Shown in pieces: positions 1 to 8,800 of a stretch of DNA of 34,108 nucleotides. The stretch is from Desulfovermiculus halophilus DSM 18834. Lineage in GTDB: Bacteria; Desulfobacterota; Desulfovibrionia; Desulfovibrionales; Desulfothermaceae. How positions within the stretch are numbered: position 1 is the first letter of the stretch; each line of letters begins with the position of its first letter. The notes under the pieces were generated by a model, which had not been told where the DNA came from, did no database searches, and was given only the letters and a program-made list of their open reading frames with translations. Location: contig NZ_JIAK01000027.1 in the NCBI RefSeq assembly GCF_000620765.1, positions 1-34,108 of the forward strand, given 5' to 3'. The translations under genes were made by a program, and so were the position numbers.

Positions 1-290
1 AGCCTGGGCCAAAAAATTCCTCGATAAGTGGTTCTGGTGGGCCACTCATTCCAGACTGCAGCCGATGCGAAATTTTGCCTGGATGCTGCGCCGCAAAGAA
101 GAAAATATACTCAGCTATTTCAAGATGCCGATCAGCAACGGCTCGGTAGAAGGTCTCAACAACAAGGCCAAGATGATAAGCCACAGGGCTTACGGTTTCC
201 GCTCAGCCAAGAACTACATCCGTAATCTATACCATTGCATGGCTGGACTGCCTGAACCCAAAATCATGCACAAATTTGTGTGAGGAGCCC
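1..290 (+). mobile_element. Right part of an ISL3-like insertion sequence
   Basis: The transposase tail is followed immediately by a GTGTGAGGAGCC stretch (277-288). Beyond it the frame becomes a methyltransferase that lacks its N-terminal region. The abrupt change from transposase to mid-protein methyltransferase places the insertion boundary near 285-292. The left end and any target-site duplication are outside the window, so the exact last base cannot be fixed. Confidence 0.65.
2..283 (+). CDS. ISL3-family transposase, C-terminal end (partial, runs off the window)
   Basis: The reading frame is open from the first bases of the window, so this is the last 93 residues of a longer gene. It contains the motif NGSVEGLNNKAK followed by AYGFRS. 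This matches the region around the final catalytic glutamate of ISL3-type DDE transposases, which cut and move the insertion sequence. The protein ends PKIMHKFV. The stop codon lies a few bases before a GAGGAGCCC sequence at about 282-290 that is likely the right end of the element. Only the third acidic residue of the DDE triad is visible, because the others lie upstream of the window. Family assignment is by motif memory; the closest alternative would be another DDE family with a similar C-terminal block. Confidence 0.8.
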   Translation, partial: AWAKKFLDKWFWWATHSRLQPMRNFAWMLRRKEENILSYFKMPISNGSVEGLNNKAKMISHRAYGFRSAKNYIRNLYHCMAGLPEPKIMHKFV

Positions 291-2400
291 CCATGTAGAT
301 GTCCCCTTAGCCTCCACCTTCATGCTCTCCACCAAAAAGGGCAAGGAAGCCTATGTGCAGCCGATCATTGAGGATGATGGTTATCGGTTTGAGGTCAAAG
401 TGGGAAAACCCGGGGATGTAGAAACAGTGAAAAAAGGTACTAAGTTAGGGAGGGGAGCAAATTTTGCATGTTTGGTTTCGGGTTCACCAATACCTCCAGG
501 GTACATCAAATCAGAATCAGGTACTGGAAACATGGGAAAAAGACTAATGGCGATTGTAGCCGCAGGCGAGCGTGGCCGCTTATATCTAAACCCTAATCCA
601 CATCACGACAAATTAGCACATCAGGCAAAACCTTATTGGATGCCCGATATAAAAATTTGTGGAAGTACCCAGTATTTAGGCATAAAGGCTTATGGGATGT
701 ATAATTTTGATCAAATATTTACCAGCCGTCAACTTTTTACATTAAATACATTTACTGATTTAGTACAAGAAGCTTGCGAAAAAGCAACTCATGATGCAAA
801 AAATGCAGGATGGGTTGATAATGGGATTGGACTGGCTGATGGAGGCTCAGGTGCAACTGCTTATGGAAATGCATTGGCTGTTTACCTTAGTTTTGCACTT
901 AGTAAACAAGCTGATTTATCGAACAGTCTTTGCGGCTGGGAACCAATAGCTCAATGTCCTCGTCACTTGTTTGGACGCCAAGCTATCCCGATGATTTGGG
1001 ATTTTGCTGAAGGTAATCCTCTTGGGGATAGTTCTGGTGGATGGATTGTCTTCATAAATGGAATAGTCAAATCATTTGAAAAAGCTTTTCAAAATATTCA
1101 TAATTTAACAACCGGGTTTGCTCAACAGGCTAATGCTAGCATACAAAAAATATCAAATTCAAAAGTCATATCAACAGATCCACCATATTATGACAATGTA
1201 CCCTATGCAGACTTATCTGACTTCTTTTATGTTTGGATGCGTAAATCGTTACGTTTTATTTTTCCAGATTTATTCAAAACAGTTGCAACACCAAAATCTG
1301 AAGAATTGGTAGCTTTTGCTTATCGTCACAATGGAGTTAAGTTAGATGCCGAGTCTTATTTTCTTAATGAAATGACAAATGTAATGCAGCTTCTTTTTAA
1401 ACAAAGCAACGAGAATTTCCCTTTAGTAATGTATTATGCTTTTAAGCAATACGAAAACAACAAAGATAAAGAAGTAGTGAGCACAGGTTGGGAAACATTT
1501 ATTAAGTCTATAATTGATACAGGATTCCTTATTAGTGGAACTTGGCCTATGCGAACTGAGAACAAATCTCGTCTTCGAGGGATGTCTTCTAATGCCTTAG
1601 CCTCCTCTATAGTCCTAGTTTGTCGCAAACGAGACCCCAATGCCCCTTTCATTCCCCGCCGCCAGTTCCTGCGCGAGCTCAAAGAGGAGCTTCCGGAAGC
1701 CTTAGAAACTATGATCGGGGGCAAGGAAGGTGCAACAGCCATTGCCCCTGTTGACCTGGCCCAAGCGGCCATTGGTCCGGGCATGGCCATTTATTCCCGC
1801 TATTCAGGCATCCTAGAGGCGGACGGCTCCAAGATGTCTGTCCGGGACGCGCTTATCCAGATCAACAAAGTTATTGACGAGTTTTTCAACGAGGCCGAGG
1901 GGGAAATGGATTCCGACACCCGGTTCTGTATAGACTGGTTCATGCAGTACGGGTTCAAGGCAGACGCCTTTGGTCAGGCCGATGTTCTGGCCCGGGCCAA
2001 AGGTACCACTGTGGACGGCCTGGCTCAGGCCGGAGTTGTGGAGGCAAAGGCAGGCAAAGTTCGACTGCTGAAGTTTAACGAATATAGTGATGATTGGGAC
2101 CCGCTCAAGGATCAGCGCACACCCACTTGGGAGGCCCTGCACCAGATCATCCGGGCGCTTCGCTCTGGGGGAGAGTCTGAGGCCGGCCGCTTGTTGGGTA
2201 AGATAACCGATAGGACAGAAACCATTCGCCAGTTGGCCTATCGTCTGTTCACCCTCTGCGAGCGCAAGGGTTGGGCTGAAGAGGCCTTGGCTTACAATGA
2301 ACTTATTGCCTCCTGGTACGGCACTGTGGAAGCAGCGGCTTCAGAAAAGAAAGCGCCAAGCGAGAGGCAAACCACTTTGAATGATTTGCTCAACAATTAA
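280..2400 (+). CDS. DUF1156-type DNA methyltransferase, 5'-truncated by the insertion sequence
   Basis: The frame can start at a GTG (280) inside the insertion-sequence end, giving 706 residues. The first recognisable family sequence is [12 protein letters not shown] at about residue 17. Residues 300-303 are DPPY, the catalytic motif of amino-methyltransferases (N6-adenine or N4-cytosine), followed by [16 protein letters not shown], typical of DUF1156 proteins. The N-terminal DUF1156 domain and its conserved LWWARRP-type block are absent, because full-length members are several hundred residues longer. The SAM-binding half may therefore be compromised and the protein inactive. Bases from about 430 to 1620 are clearly richer in A+T than both flanks, as if the core had been exchanged. 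The gene ends 10 bases before the DUF499 gene, its usual partner. The family is known from anti-phage islands; activity of this copy is doubtful. Confidence 0.8.
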   Translation: MRSPHVDVPLASTFMLSTKKGKEAYVQPIIEDDGYRFEVKVGKPGDVETVKKGTKLGRGANFACLVSGSPIPPGYIKSESGTGNMGKRLMAIVAAGERGRLYLNPNPHHDKLAHQAKPYWMPDIKICGSTQYLGIKAYGMYNFDQIFTSRQLFTLNTFTDLVQEACEKATHDAKNAGWVDNGIGLADGGSGATAYGNALAVYLSFALSKQADLSNSLCGWEPIAQCPRHLFGRQAIPMIWDFAEGNPLGDSSGGWIVFINGIVKSFEKAFQNIHNLTTGFAQQANASIQKISNSKVISTDPPYYDNVPYADLSDFFYVWMRKSLRFIFPDLFKTVATPKSEELVAFAYRHNGVKLDAESYFLNEMTNVMQLLFKQSNENFPLVMYYAFKQYENNKDKEVVSTGWETFIKSIIDTGFLISGTWPMRTENKSRLRGMSSNALASSIVLVCRKRDPNAPFIPRRQFLRELKEELPEALETMIGGKEGATAIAPVDLAQAAIGPGMAIYSRYSGILEADGSKMSVRDALIQINKVIDEFFNEAEGEMDSDTRFCIDWFMQYGFKADAFGQADVLARAKGTTVDGLAQAGVVEAKAGKVRLLKFNEYSDDWDPLKDQRTPTWEALHQIIRALRSGGESEAGRLLGKITDRTETIRQLAYRLFTLCERKGWAEEALAYNELIASWYGTVEAAASEKKAPSERQTTLNDLLNN

Positions 2401-2410
2401 CGGGGGGTTC

Positions 2411-5251
2411 ATGCAACTCAAACCTTGGACCGAGATTGCCACGCCCCACGAGGACGTGCTCAAAGGTACCTTTAAACAGGCCGAGTTTGCGGCGGATTTA
2501 AGTCTGGTCAAGGAAGGCAAGGCTCCCAAGGAATACCAGGATCCGGTCAGTTTTTTTGAACGTACCTATATTACTGAAGGCATGCGTCTTCTCCTGGACA
2601 GCGTGGTCAAACGCTTAAACGGCGGCAGTGGAGATCCGGTCATCCAACTGCAAACTGCCTTTGGCGGCGGCAAGACCCATACAGAAACCGCGGTCTACCA
2701 CCTGGGAAAAGGCGAACAGCCACCCAGCCAAATGCGTGGTATCCCGCGCATTCTGGATGCTGCCGGAGTGCAGGAGATTCCAAAAGCCTCTATAGCCGTG
2801 GTGGACGGGAACCGCATGAGCCCTTCCCAGCCCAAGAGGAGGGGCAGCCTGGAAATCCGCACCCTGTGGGGAGAGATCGCCTGGCAGATCGGCGGTGAAG
2901 ACGGCTTTGCCCTCCTGGCTGACTCGGACCGGGACGGCACCTCGCCGGGCAAAGAGGTCCTGGTTCAGCTCTTTGAAAAATACAGCCCCTGCCTCATCCT
3001 TATGGACGAGATGGTGGCCTATCTGCGCCAATTCCAGGAAGGCAAAGGCTATCCCGGCGGAACCTTTGAGTCCAACATGTCTTTTGTCCAGGCCTTGAGC
3101 GAGGCTATGTCCTCCACCAAAGACAGCATGCTCCTGGTCGCCTTGCCGGAATCAGATACAGAGATGGGCGGGGTGCGGGGGCAACAGGCCCTGACCTCCC
3201 TGGAAAAGTATTTCGGCAGGGTTCAGGCCCTTTGGAATCCAGTGGCCACTGGGGAAGCCTTTGAGATTGTGCGCAGGCGACTGTTTCATGAAATTACAGA
3301 CCAAAAAGCAGTTGAAGAGGTCTGCCGGGCTTTTGCCAACTACTACCGGGAAGCAGCGGACGACTTCCCGGGCGAAACCCAGGAAGGTGGCTATGTCCAG
3401 CGCTTGATGGCCTCCTATCCCATTCATCCGGAGATCTTTGACCGCTTGTACCTGGACTGGTCGTCCATGGAAAAGTTCCAGCGCACCAGGGGGGTCTTGC
3501 AGCTTTTGGCCACTGTGACCTACCGCCTGTGGAAGGATGGAAGCCGGGACCCTATGATCATGCCCGGCTCATTGCCCTTATACGACAACAACGTCAAGAA
3601 CCAGGCCATATATTACCTGCCTCCTGGATGGGACCCGGTGCTAGACAAGGATATAGACGGGGAACAGGCCCTGTCCGTGCATACAGACACCAAAAATCCT
3701 CTTTTGGGCAAGCACCAGGCGGCCCGAAGAACCGCCCGGACAATCTTCTTGGGCAGCGCCCCAGGGGCCAGGCGGCAGGGGGCCAGAGGTATTGACCACA
3801 AGCATGTGAATTTGGGAGTGGCCTATCCCGGCATCAGTACCAGTGTGGTCAAAGACGCGCTCAAGCATCTTTCAGATAAGCTCTTTTATCTCAATGTGGA
3901 CCAGGAGCGCTATTGGTTTGACGTCACCCCCAACCTGCGCCGGGAGATGGAAGAGCGCAAGCAAAGGTTTGGCTGGCGCGAGGATGTGCTGCCCGAGGTC
4001 AAGAAGCGGCTGGAAAAGCTGCTCAAAAAAGGTTCCTTTGGCGGCATCCATGTCTTTACTCCGGCCTCGGACATCCCGGATGATTTTCAGGTCAGGCTGT
4101 GTGTGCTGCCTCCGGATAAGCCCCATTCCAGAACCAGCGAACTGGGCAAAAATGCAGCCTCAGAGATTTTAAAGACCAGGGGCACAGGCCCCAGGCTGTA
4201 CCAAAACAGGCTCATCTTCCTGGCTGCGGATTACGACACCGTGCCCAGGCTCAAAGATCAGGCCAGGACTTATTTGGCCTGGAAGTCCATCGTCGATGAT
4301 GTGCAGCAGACCCGCCTGGTGCTGGACAACTTGCAGGCCAAGCAGGCTGAGCAAAACAGTGAAGGCGCTGCCAGCACCCTGAACAGAACCATCACCGAGT
4401 GCTTCCAGTGGATTCTAAGCCCCATTCAGCACCCCACCAGACAGGGAGGCTTGAGCAAGCTGGACTGGGAGGATCTGCGCATCAATACCGGGGCAACGAA
4501 CATGACCGAGGAAATTGAAAACAAGCTGACCCATGAAGAGCTCCTCCTCAAAGTCTGGTCCCCAATCCATCTGGACAACATGCTCAAGCAGTGGTTCTGG
4601 AAAGAGGGAGTGACGGACATCAATACCATGGATCTGTGGGAAAAGATGTGTAGCTACCTCTACCTGCCCAGGCTCTTGGACAGCTCCATCCTCCAGTCCG
4701 TTATATCCACAGGTGTGAGCAGCGGAGACTACTTCGGCTATGCAGACGGCAAGGAAGGATATGAATACCGGGGTCTGAAATTCAAGGAACCCTGTGCAGC
4801 AGTCATCGACCGCTCATCTCTGATTGTGGAGTTGGAGACAGCCAAGGCCTGCAAGCAGGCTCAAGAGGCCCCTGTTCCTGATGGAGGCGGCGAGGGAGAT
4901 GGTGGTGGCCCCGGCCCTGATGTCCCTCCTGGAGGACATGAGCCAACACCTGGACCGGGAGGCGGAAAAGGAGGTGGCCACCAAGAGGGAGGATGGCCAA
5001 CCCCTGGCAAGACAGCCAAAAAACGCTTCTATGGAACAGTCGAGCTCGACCCGCACACCGGCCGCATGTCCTTTGATACCATCCACCAGGAAGTTGTAAG
5101 CCAACTCACATCTAAGCCAGGAGCCCAAGTCAAGCTCAGGCTGGACATCGAGGCGGAAATGCCGGACGGCTTTGACGAGAATACACAGAGGGCTGTGCGG
5201 GAGAACTGTGGGACACTGAACTTTAGTAGTGCGGAGTTTGATGAGGAGTGA
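2411..5251 (+). CDS. DUF499 domain AAA-type ATPase (defence-island partner of the DUF1156 methyltransferase)
   Basis: The protein has 946 residues. The ATG at 2411 is chosen because a GGGGGG ribosome-binding stretch (2402-2407) precedes it and the family begins near [17 protein letters not shown]. Residues 83-91 hold a Walker A loop, AFGGGKTHT, and residues 194-200 a Walker B strand, CLILMDE. A glycine- and proline-rich linker at about residues 820-867 joins the ATPase body to a small C-terminal domain ending in EFDEE. DUF499 ATPases recur beside DUF1156 methylases in defence loci, some of which also hold a DUF3780 protein and a HerA-like helicase; neither is visible here. The gene looks intact, unlike its upstream partner, and is spaced as if co-transcribed with it. 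The molecular role of DUF499 is not established; nucleotide-dependent action on DNA is an inference. Confidence 0.85.
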   Translation: MQLKPWTEIATPHEDVLKGTFKQAEFAADLSLVKEGKAPKEYQDPVSFFERTYITEGMRLLLDSVVKRLNGGSGDPVIQLQTAFGGGKTHTETAVYHLGKGEQPPSQMRGIPRILDAAGVQEIPKASIAVVDGNRMSPSQPKRRGSLEIRTLWGEIAWQIGGEDGFALLADSDRDGTSPGKEVLVQLFEKYSPCLILMDEMVAYLRQFQEGKGYPGGTFESNMSFVQALSEAMSSTKDSMLLVALPESDTEMGGVRGQQALTSLEKYFGRVQALWNPVATGEAFEIVRRRLFHEITDQKAVEEVCRAFANYYREAADDFPGETQEGGYVQRLMASYPIHPEIFDRLYLDWSSMEKFQRTRGVLQLLATVTYRLWKDGSRDPMIMPGSLPLYDNNVKNQAIYYLPPGWDPVLDKDIDGEQALSVHTDTKNPLLGKHQAARRTARTIFLGSAPGARRQGARGIDHKHVNLGVAYPGISTSVVKDALKHLSDKLFYLNVDQERYWFDVTPNLRREMEERKQRFGWREDVLPEVKKRLEKLLKKGSFGGIHVFTPASDIPDDFQVRLCVLPPDKPHSRTSELGKNAASEILKTRGTGPRLYQNRLIFLAADYDTVPRLKDQARTYLAWKSIVDDVQQTRLVLDNLQAKQAEQNSEGAASTLNRTITECFQWILSPIQHPTRQGGLSKLDWEDLRINTGATNMTEEIENKLTHEELLLKVWSPIHLDNMLKQWFWKEGVTDINTMDLWEKMCSYLYLPRLLDSSILQSVISTGVSSGDYFGYADGKEGYEYRGLKFKEPCAAVIDRSSLIVELETAKACKQAQEAPVPDGGGEGDGGGPGPDVPPGGHEPTPGPGGGKGGGHQEGGWPTPGKTAKKRFYGTVELDPHTGRMSFDTIHQEVVSQLTSKPGAQVKLRLDIEAEMPDGFDENTQRAVRENCGTLNFSSAEFDEE

Positions 5252-5507
5252 CAGACTGAAAATCGTCCTTGATTGTGCAGCTTCTTCAATACAAACCTCA
5301 ATCTTGATACCTTGTAGGTTTGCATAATCGGTGCGACCTTTTGAATCAGATGATCAATAAGTACAAAAGACTACGGTGTACCATATGCGATCGTTCATGT
5401 TTACAGCATGGAGGTCGTCCCGGTTGAGAGCTATGTCCTGAAGTCATTCAAATGTGTCTAACCCTGAATAATGTATAACATCTCAGTTTGAGCGATATAA
5501 AGAAATT
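5252..5507. other. Intergenic stretch without a recognisable gene
   Basis: Only short open stretches are present. One plus-strand frame is open from about 5362 to a TAA at 5458-5461 and could be a gene remnant, but it is too short (about 30 codons) to identify. No terminator with a T-run is seen after the DUF499 gene. Confidence 0.4.
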
Positions 5508-5580
5508 TCATAATGTTGCCCTTCACTGGCGGGTACGAAGCGGAGCGGAATAACCGTCCAGATGAAAGGGCTGGTTTGCT
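5508..5580 (-). repeat. Imperfect hairpin resembling an integron attC site, directly after the toxin gene
   Basis: Read on the minus strand, the toxin stop codon is followed at once by AGCAAACC (5580-5573). Next come GCCCTTTCATCTGGACGG and a spacer, then CCGCCAGTGAAGGGC and CATTATGA. The two arms (5518-5532 and 5554-5571) pair over GCCCTT, CTGG and CGG, leaving single unpaired bases on one arm. This is the layout of an attC recombination site after a cassette gene: inverted arms with extrahelical bases and 7-base cores at the ends. The outer cores match the RYYYAAC/GTTRRRY consensus only partly, for example ATTATGA instead of GTTATGC. The site may be decayed or only a look-alike. Confidence 0.5.
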
Positions 5581-5838
5581 TTAACGATAAACATCTTTTC
5601 GATGCCCCACCGTCACGACCCAAATGGTTAGTTCTTCATCCTGAATGGAATAGATAATACGATACTGCCCCACCCGAAACCGATATCTTTCCTGACCGCT
5701 CAATTTTATACTTCCAGGTTGGCGTGGATCCTCGCCCAAAGATTCAATAGATTGAAGGATTTTTTTTAAGGTTTTATCCGGAATTGCTTTAAAATCCCTC
5801 CAAACTGATTTTTTGAAAAATATTTTATATCCGGCCAT
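5581..5838 (-). CDS. RelE/ParE-family toxin
   Basis: An 85-residue protein starting MAGYKIFFKKSVWRDF. It carries the hallmarks of RelE-type mRNA interferases or ParE-type gyrase poisons: a helical KSVWRDFKAIP start, SLGEDPRQPGS, then KLSGQERYRFRVGQYRIIY and a final VGHRKDVYR. The GxyRixY core and terminal HR...Y are typical RelE features, so RNA cleavage at the ribosome is the likelier activity. Its start overlaps the end of the antitoxin gene by 14 bases, so the two are translated together and repressed from the antitoxin promoter. The attC-like hairpin follows the stop codon. Confidence 0.88.
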   Translation of the reverse strand: MAGYKIFFKKSVWRDFKAIPDKTLKKILQSIESLGEDPRQPGSIKLSGQERYRFRVGQYRIIYSIQDEELTIWVVTVGHRKDVYR

Positions 5839-6058
5839 CTCTTTTGAGCCTTTTTATCATCTGCTCATAGCTGATCAGCGGTTCATCATGTCTTTCATCA
5901 AATACGGCGAGGTCTTCCGCATCCTCGGCAAGTGCCTCCTTGACAGCTTCATTGATTATTTCTGACATTGATCTTGATGTCTCCAAGGCTTTTATTCGTA
6001 AAGCCTGATGCAGCGATGGGTCTAAATATATGGTTGAACGTTTCGATAGTGTAGTCAT
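5825..6058 (-). CDS. Ribbon-helix-helix antitoxin of the RelE pair
   Basis: A 77-residue protein. The N-terminal segment (SKRSTIYLDPSLHQALRIKA) is a ribbon-helix-helix DNA-binding domain of CopG/Arc type. The acidic C-terminal tail (DERHDEPLISYEQMIKRLK) is the kind that wraps the toxin. A clear ribosome-binding site, GGAGGT, sits 5 bases before the ATG (complement of 6064-6069). Proteins of this class neutralise the toxin and repress their own operon as a complex. Confidence 0.85.
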   Translation of the reverse strand: MTTLSKRSTIYLDPSLHQALRIKALETSRSMSEIINEAVKEALAEDAEDLAVFDERHDEPLISYEQMIKRLKRDGRI

Positions 6059-6127
6059 AATTGTACCTCCATAATTTGACTAAAACCATAACGTCATGAT
6101 GTTTTGATGTCAAATGAGCATAAATGT

Positions 6128-6160
6128 ATAAAGGGACAGGCTCATAATTGACAATGTCCA
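6128..6160. repeat. 33-base motif, copy 1 (second copy near 22944-22976)
   Basis: The stretch includes AAAGGGACAGGCTCATAATT followed by GACA. An almost identical stretch lies near 22944-22976, with AAAGGG, then G for A, then the same CAGGCTCATAATTGACA. Both copies touch a broken gene: here the downstream gene lacks its 5' part, and at the other copy the upstream gene lacks its 3' part. It may be the end of a small mobile element or a recombination scar. Confidence 0.6.
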
Positions 6161-7017
6161 TCGGCAGTGCAACGTACAAGCTGTATCCCCGATTTAAACC
6201 CAAGATCATACAATTTAGGAAGGAGTTGGAGGAAGATTTCGGTTCTGTGACCAATGAGGTGCTCATGGATGTGGATCCTGAGCTGCGTGATTTCTTTATG
6301 GCCCTGCAGGAGGCTCTTTTTGAGCGGCCGGAAATGTGCAACACCGATGGTGATCCTTTGAGCTTCCGTACCCTGCATTATGAGATTAACTCACCGGAGG
6401 ATGCCTTTCAGGCCCTGGCTCCTTTGTGCGTGCACAAAACAGAGGAAGAGCTGCGAGACCAGGCGGAACTCGACGAGGAGTCCCAGGTGCAAGGAGTCCA
6501 GTTTGCCTGGAGCAAGGAAGGGCATACCCTGAGCAAGGGCCTGGACAACACCACCCTGGGGCACATTCGGATAGAGGAAAACCGAATGAAAATAGAAGTT
6601 AATTCCGAGGCCAGAGAAGAGCGGATTAAGGAGGAAATCGACAAGCGATTGGGAGAAAAGGCAACCTACAAGGTGACCGATATCCGTTCCATTGAATCCG
6701 TGATGAATGAAGGGTCTTCTGAGACCCCTTCATGGAGGCAGGAGGATACAGAGCAGGAGGCCCTGAAAAACTCCCCGGAGGTCCAAGAGGCCATCAGAGG
6801 TGTTTTGGGCCAGCACTGGGAGGGGTGGATAGATACAGAGCTTCCGGTTTTAGGCGGCAAGACTCCGCGGCAGGCGGTCCAGACCGAGGACGGACGGGAA
6901 GCCGTCCAGGCTTTGCTTCGAGACATTGAGATCACCGATAAGAACTCGAGCATGCCGGTGTCGCAACAGCCGTACGTGGATTGGGCCAGGAAGGAACTTG
7001 GCCTGCCGGACACCTGA
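6154..7017 (+). CDS. Unknown protein with an MbcA/ParS-like C-terminal domain, probably 5'-truncated
   Basis: About 287 residues from the ATG at 6154; a TTG at 6148 is also possible. Neither start has a ribosome-binding site, and both lie inside the repeated motif, which suggests the true 5' end was lost. The body contains an EALFERPEMCNTDGDPLSF block and a charged helical middle. The C-terminal region, WEGWIDTELPVLGGKTP followed by AVQTEDGREAVQALL, resembles the toxin-binding tail of Xre/MbcA/ParS antitoxins (DUF2384). It is also found at the end of SEC-C zinc-motif proteins. I have no firm function for it. The two flanking genes do not form an obvious operon with it. Confidence 0.6.
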   Translation: MSIGSATYKLYPRFKPKIIQFRKELEEDFGSVTNEVLMDVDPELRDFFMALQEALFERPEMCNTDGDPLSFRTLHYEINSPEDAFQALAPLCVHKTEEELRDQAELDEESQVQGVQFAWSKEGHTLSKGLDNTTLGHIRIEENRMKIEVNSEAREERIKEEIDKRLGEKATYKVTDIRSIESVMNEGSSETPSWRQEDTEQEALKNSPEVQEAIRGVLGQHWEGWIDTELPVLGGKTPRQAVQTEDGREAVQALLRDIEITDKNSSMPVSQQPYVDWARKELGLPDT

Positions 7018-7251
7018 GAGCTTGTCATGTTTTTCCGTGGGCAGAGGTGAGCCGAAACTTGTATAAAGGCAAGATCTCAACTGAGCTCCTGAAGCAAAGA
7101 GAAAAAGGCAGGCATGACCGAAGAATTGGGCGGAAAATGAAGGGCTTATATTGGCCCTAAGCCGCCGGTAACAGCCTGCTTAGCCAGCAGATGCGAGGGC
7201 ACAATCTGGATTTGCACTGGCCAATCGCATCAGATAGTATAGTTGATATTT

Positions 7252-7270
7252 GATAATGATAACTATAATC
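7252..7270 (+). promoter_or_regulatory. Fur box upstream of the nitroreductase gene
   Basis: The 19-base sequence GATAATGATAACTATAATC matches the classical Fur consensus GATAATGATAATCATTATC at 16 of 19 positions. It ends 26 bases before the chosen start codon, where a bound iron-loaded Fur repressor would block transcription. It predicts induction of the downstream gene under iron limitation. Confidence 0.75.
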
Positions 7271-7296
7271 TTTTAAATCTGTTGAGTGAGGAGCTT

Positions 7297-8070
7297 ATGT
7301 CTGAATATGATTACAGGATCAACCGGGAGTTTTTAAAGGATTCCCTGCGCAAAAGGACAGACTTTTCCAGGACTGACCAGAATATGGGCAGGCCAATGCC
7401 CCCTATTCAGAAGCCTTTTGACCCTGCCAGTCCCCGGGTAAGCCTTGCTGGATCCGATCAGTGGCAGGAATTTGTCCGGGATATCAGCCTGGATCAAATC
7501 ATTGCCAGGCGCAAAAGCAGGCGGAACTATGCCCCGGAACCTCTCCATCTTGAGGAGCTTTCCTTTCTTCTCTGGGCCACTCAGGGGATCCGCAGTCCAA
7601 AAGGTGGTGCAGCCAGCTTTAGGACTGTGCCTTCTGCCGGGGCCAGGCACAGCTTTGAAACCTACCTGGTGGCGCACAACGTAGAAAAGCTAAGCCCCGG
7701 ATTGTATCGTTTTCTGCCCCTCAGCAATGAGCTTCTTTTTATCAAGGAGATTGCCCGGGCCGAGCACAAGCTGTCCAAGGCCGCCTTTGGGCAGCGATTT
7801 ATAGCCGCTGGTGCAGTGACCTTTATCTGGGCCTGCCTGCCGTACCGCATGGAATGGCGCTATGGACCCAACGCCTATCGGACTATTCTTATGGATATCG
7901 GACACGTCTGCCAGAATCTGTACCTGGCCTGCGAAGCTATTGGCGGGGGAACCTGTGCAGTGGCAGCCTATGATCAACAGGCAATGGACGAGCTTCTGGG
8001 ATTGGATGGCCATGATGAGTTCAGCATATACCTGGCTCCAGTGGGCAGGGCTCTGTCCCGGCACTCATAA
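7297..8070 (+). CDS. SagB/ThcOx-type nitroreductase-family oxidoreductase
   Basis: A 257-residue protein. The ATG at 7297 is preferred because TGAGGAG (7287-7293) precedes it. Residues 71-76 are RRKSRR, the conserved FMN-phosphate-binding start of nitroreductases, followed by LHLEELSFLLWATQGI. A central PSAGARHSFETYLV block and a C-terminal IGHVCQNLYLACEAIGGGTC block are typical of SagB-type dehydrogenases that bind FMN. Enzymes of this superfamily reduce or oxidise small molecules or peptide azolines. No azoline peptide or cyclodehydratase gene is present nearby, so a thiazole-forming role is not supported. The Fur box suggests iron-related redox chemistry, perhaps ferric chelate reduction; that is inference. 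Confidence 0.85.
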   Translation: MSEYDYRINREFLKDSLRKRTDFSRTDQNMGRPMPPIQKPFDPASPRVSLAGSDQWQEFVRDISLDQIIARRKSRRNYAPEPLHLEELSFLLWATQGIRSPKGGAASFRTVPSAGARHSFETYLVAHNVEKLSPGLYRFLPLSNELLFIKEIARAEHKLSKAAFGQRFIAAGAVTFIWACLPYRMEWRYGPNAYRTILMDIGHVCQNLYLACEAIGGGTCAVAAYDQQAMDELLGLDGHDEFSIYLAPVGRALSRHS

Positions 8071-8194
8071 TAGATTAATGTTATCGCGCAAGAGAACGTG
8101 ACGACTTTTTGCAGTCCCGTACCATGAGTTCAATGCAAAGGGTGGGTCCAGGATGCAATCCATGCTGGTCAAATGGTCTTTGGTAATGAATCTC

Positions 8195-8800
8195 TTAATC
8201 GATAAAAGGCCAGAAATGGTCGCCTTCAAAGATTTCATTCCGCAGGGATTCCTTTTCCTCTTGGTCCAGGGTGGGGTCGTGGCGGATGGCATTGTAGCGA
8301 TGCATTGTGGCCACAAGGTCTTTTTTCATGCCCAGGGCCTCTTTTTTGAATTCGTCCACATCGGAAGCTTCGATAATATCCTGTTTAGCCAAGAAATGGT
8401 AAAAATCGAACAAAGATAAATAGATATTCTCGATCAGATCTTCATCTACATCTTTAAATTTGAAAATGTCGAATCGATACAGCCTGGCCAGACTTTCCAG
8501 AATCGGATCGGCGTTGTCGATTATTTTATCTGGAGGACAATGCTCGAGCATGAGCTCAAACCCTTTGCGCATATCGTGCATTCCCTGTTCCTCCTGGTTT
8601 GCACCTAGAAGGCGGATCCCTTTCTCCATATAGGCAGGATAAAACCAGGAGCAGATTTTGAGGATTCTCTGCATTCGAGCCACGATGTCCTCTGGGGACA
8701 TTGGTTCTGAAAACATGGGAAGAGTCAGGGATGCGTAAAGGTCGGCGTATTCAGATTCGGCCTGGTTCCAGGCCTGTTGGGCATTTTTCTTTCTGGGCAT
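8195..8800 (-). CDS. Unknown 201-residue helical protein
   Basis: The gene starts with ATG at 8800 after a GAGGTC ribosome-binding stretch and ends convergent to the nitroreductase gene, about 125 bases apart. The protein is rich in acidic and helical segments (MQRILKICSWFYPAYMEKG, SLARLYRFDIFKF) and ends DHFWPFID. No signal peptide, membrane segment or catalytic motif is visible. The alternating helices could be a tetratricopeptide-like solenoid, but no clear repeat consensus is seen. I do not recognise the family; codon use and start signal suggest a real gene. Confidence 0.6.
   Translation of the reverse strand: MPRKKNAQQAWNQAESEYADLYASLTLPMFSEPMSPEDIVARMQRILKICSWFYPAYMEKGIRLLGANQEEQGMHDMRKGFELMLEHCPPDKIIDNADPILESLARLYRFDIFKFKDVDEDLIENIYLSLFDFYHFLAKQDIIEASDVDEFKKEALGMKKDLVATMHRYNAIRHDPTLDQEEKESLRNEIFEGDHFWPFID

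Noticed and set aside
5949-6344. 131-codon minus-strand frame
   Set aside because: Covers the antitoxin promoter and the 33-base motif and has no ribosome-binding site; similar words near 22762-23022 only reflect the shared motif.
7243-7296. Upstream TTG start for the nitroreductase
   Set aside because: It would place the start codon before the Fur box and has no ribosome-binding site; ATG 7297 has one.
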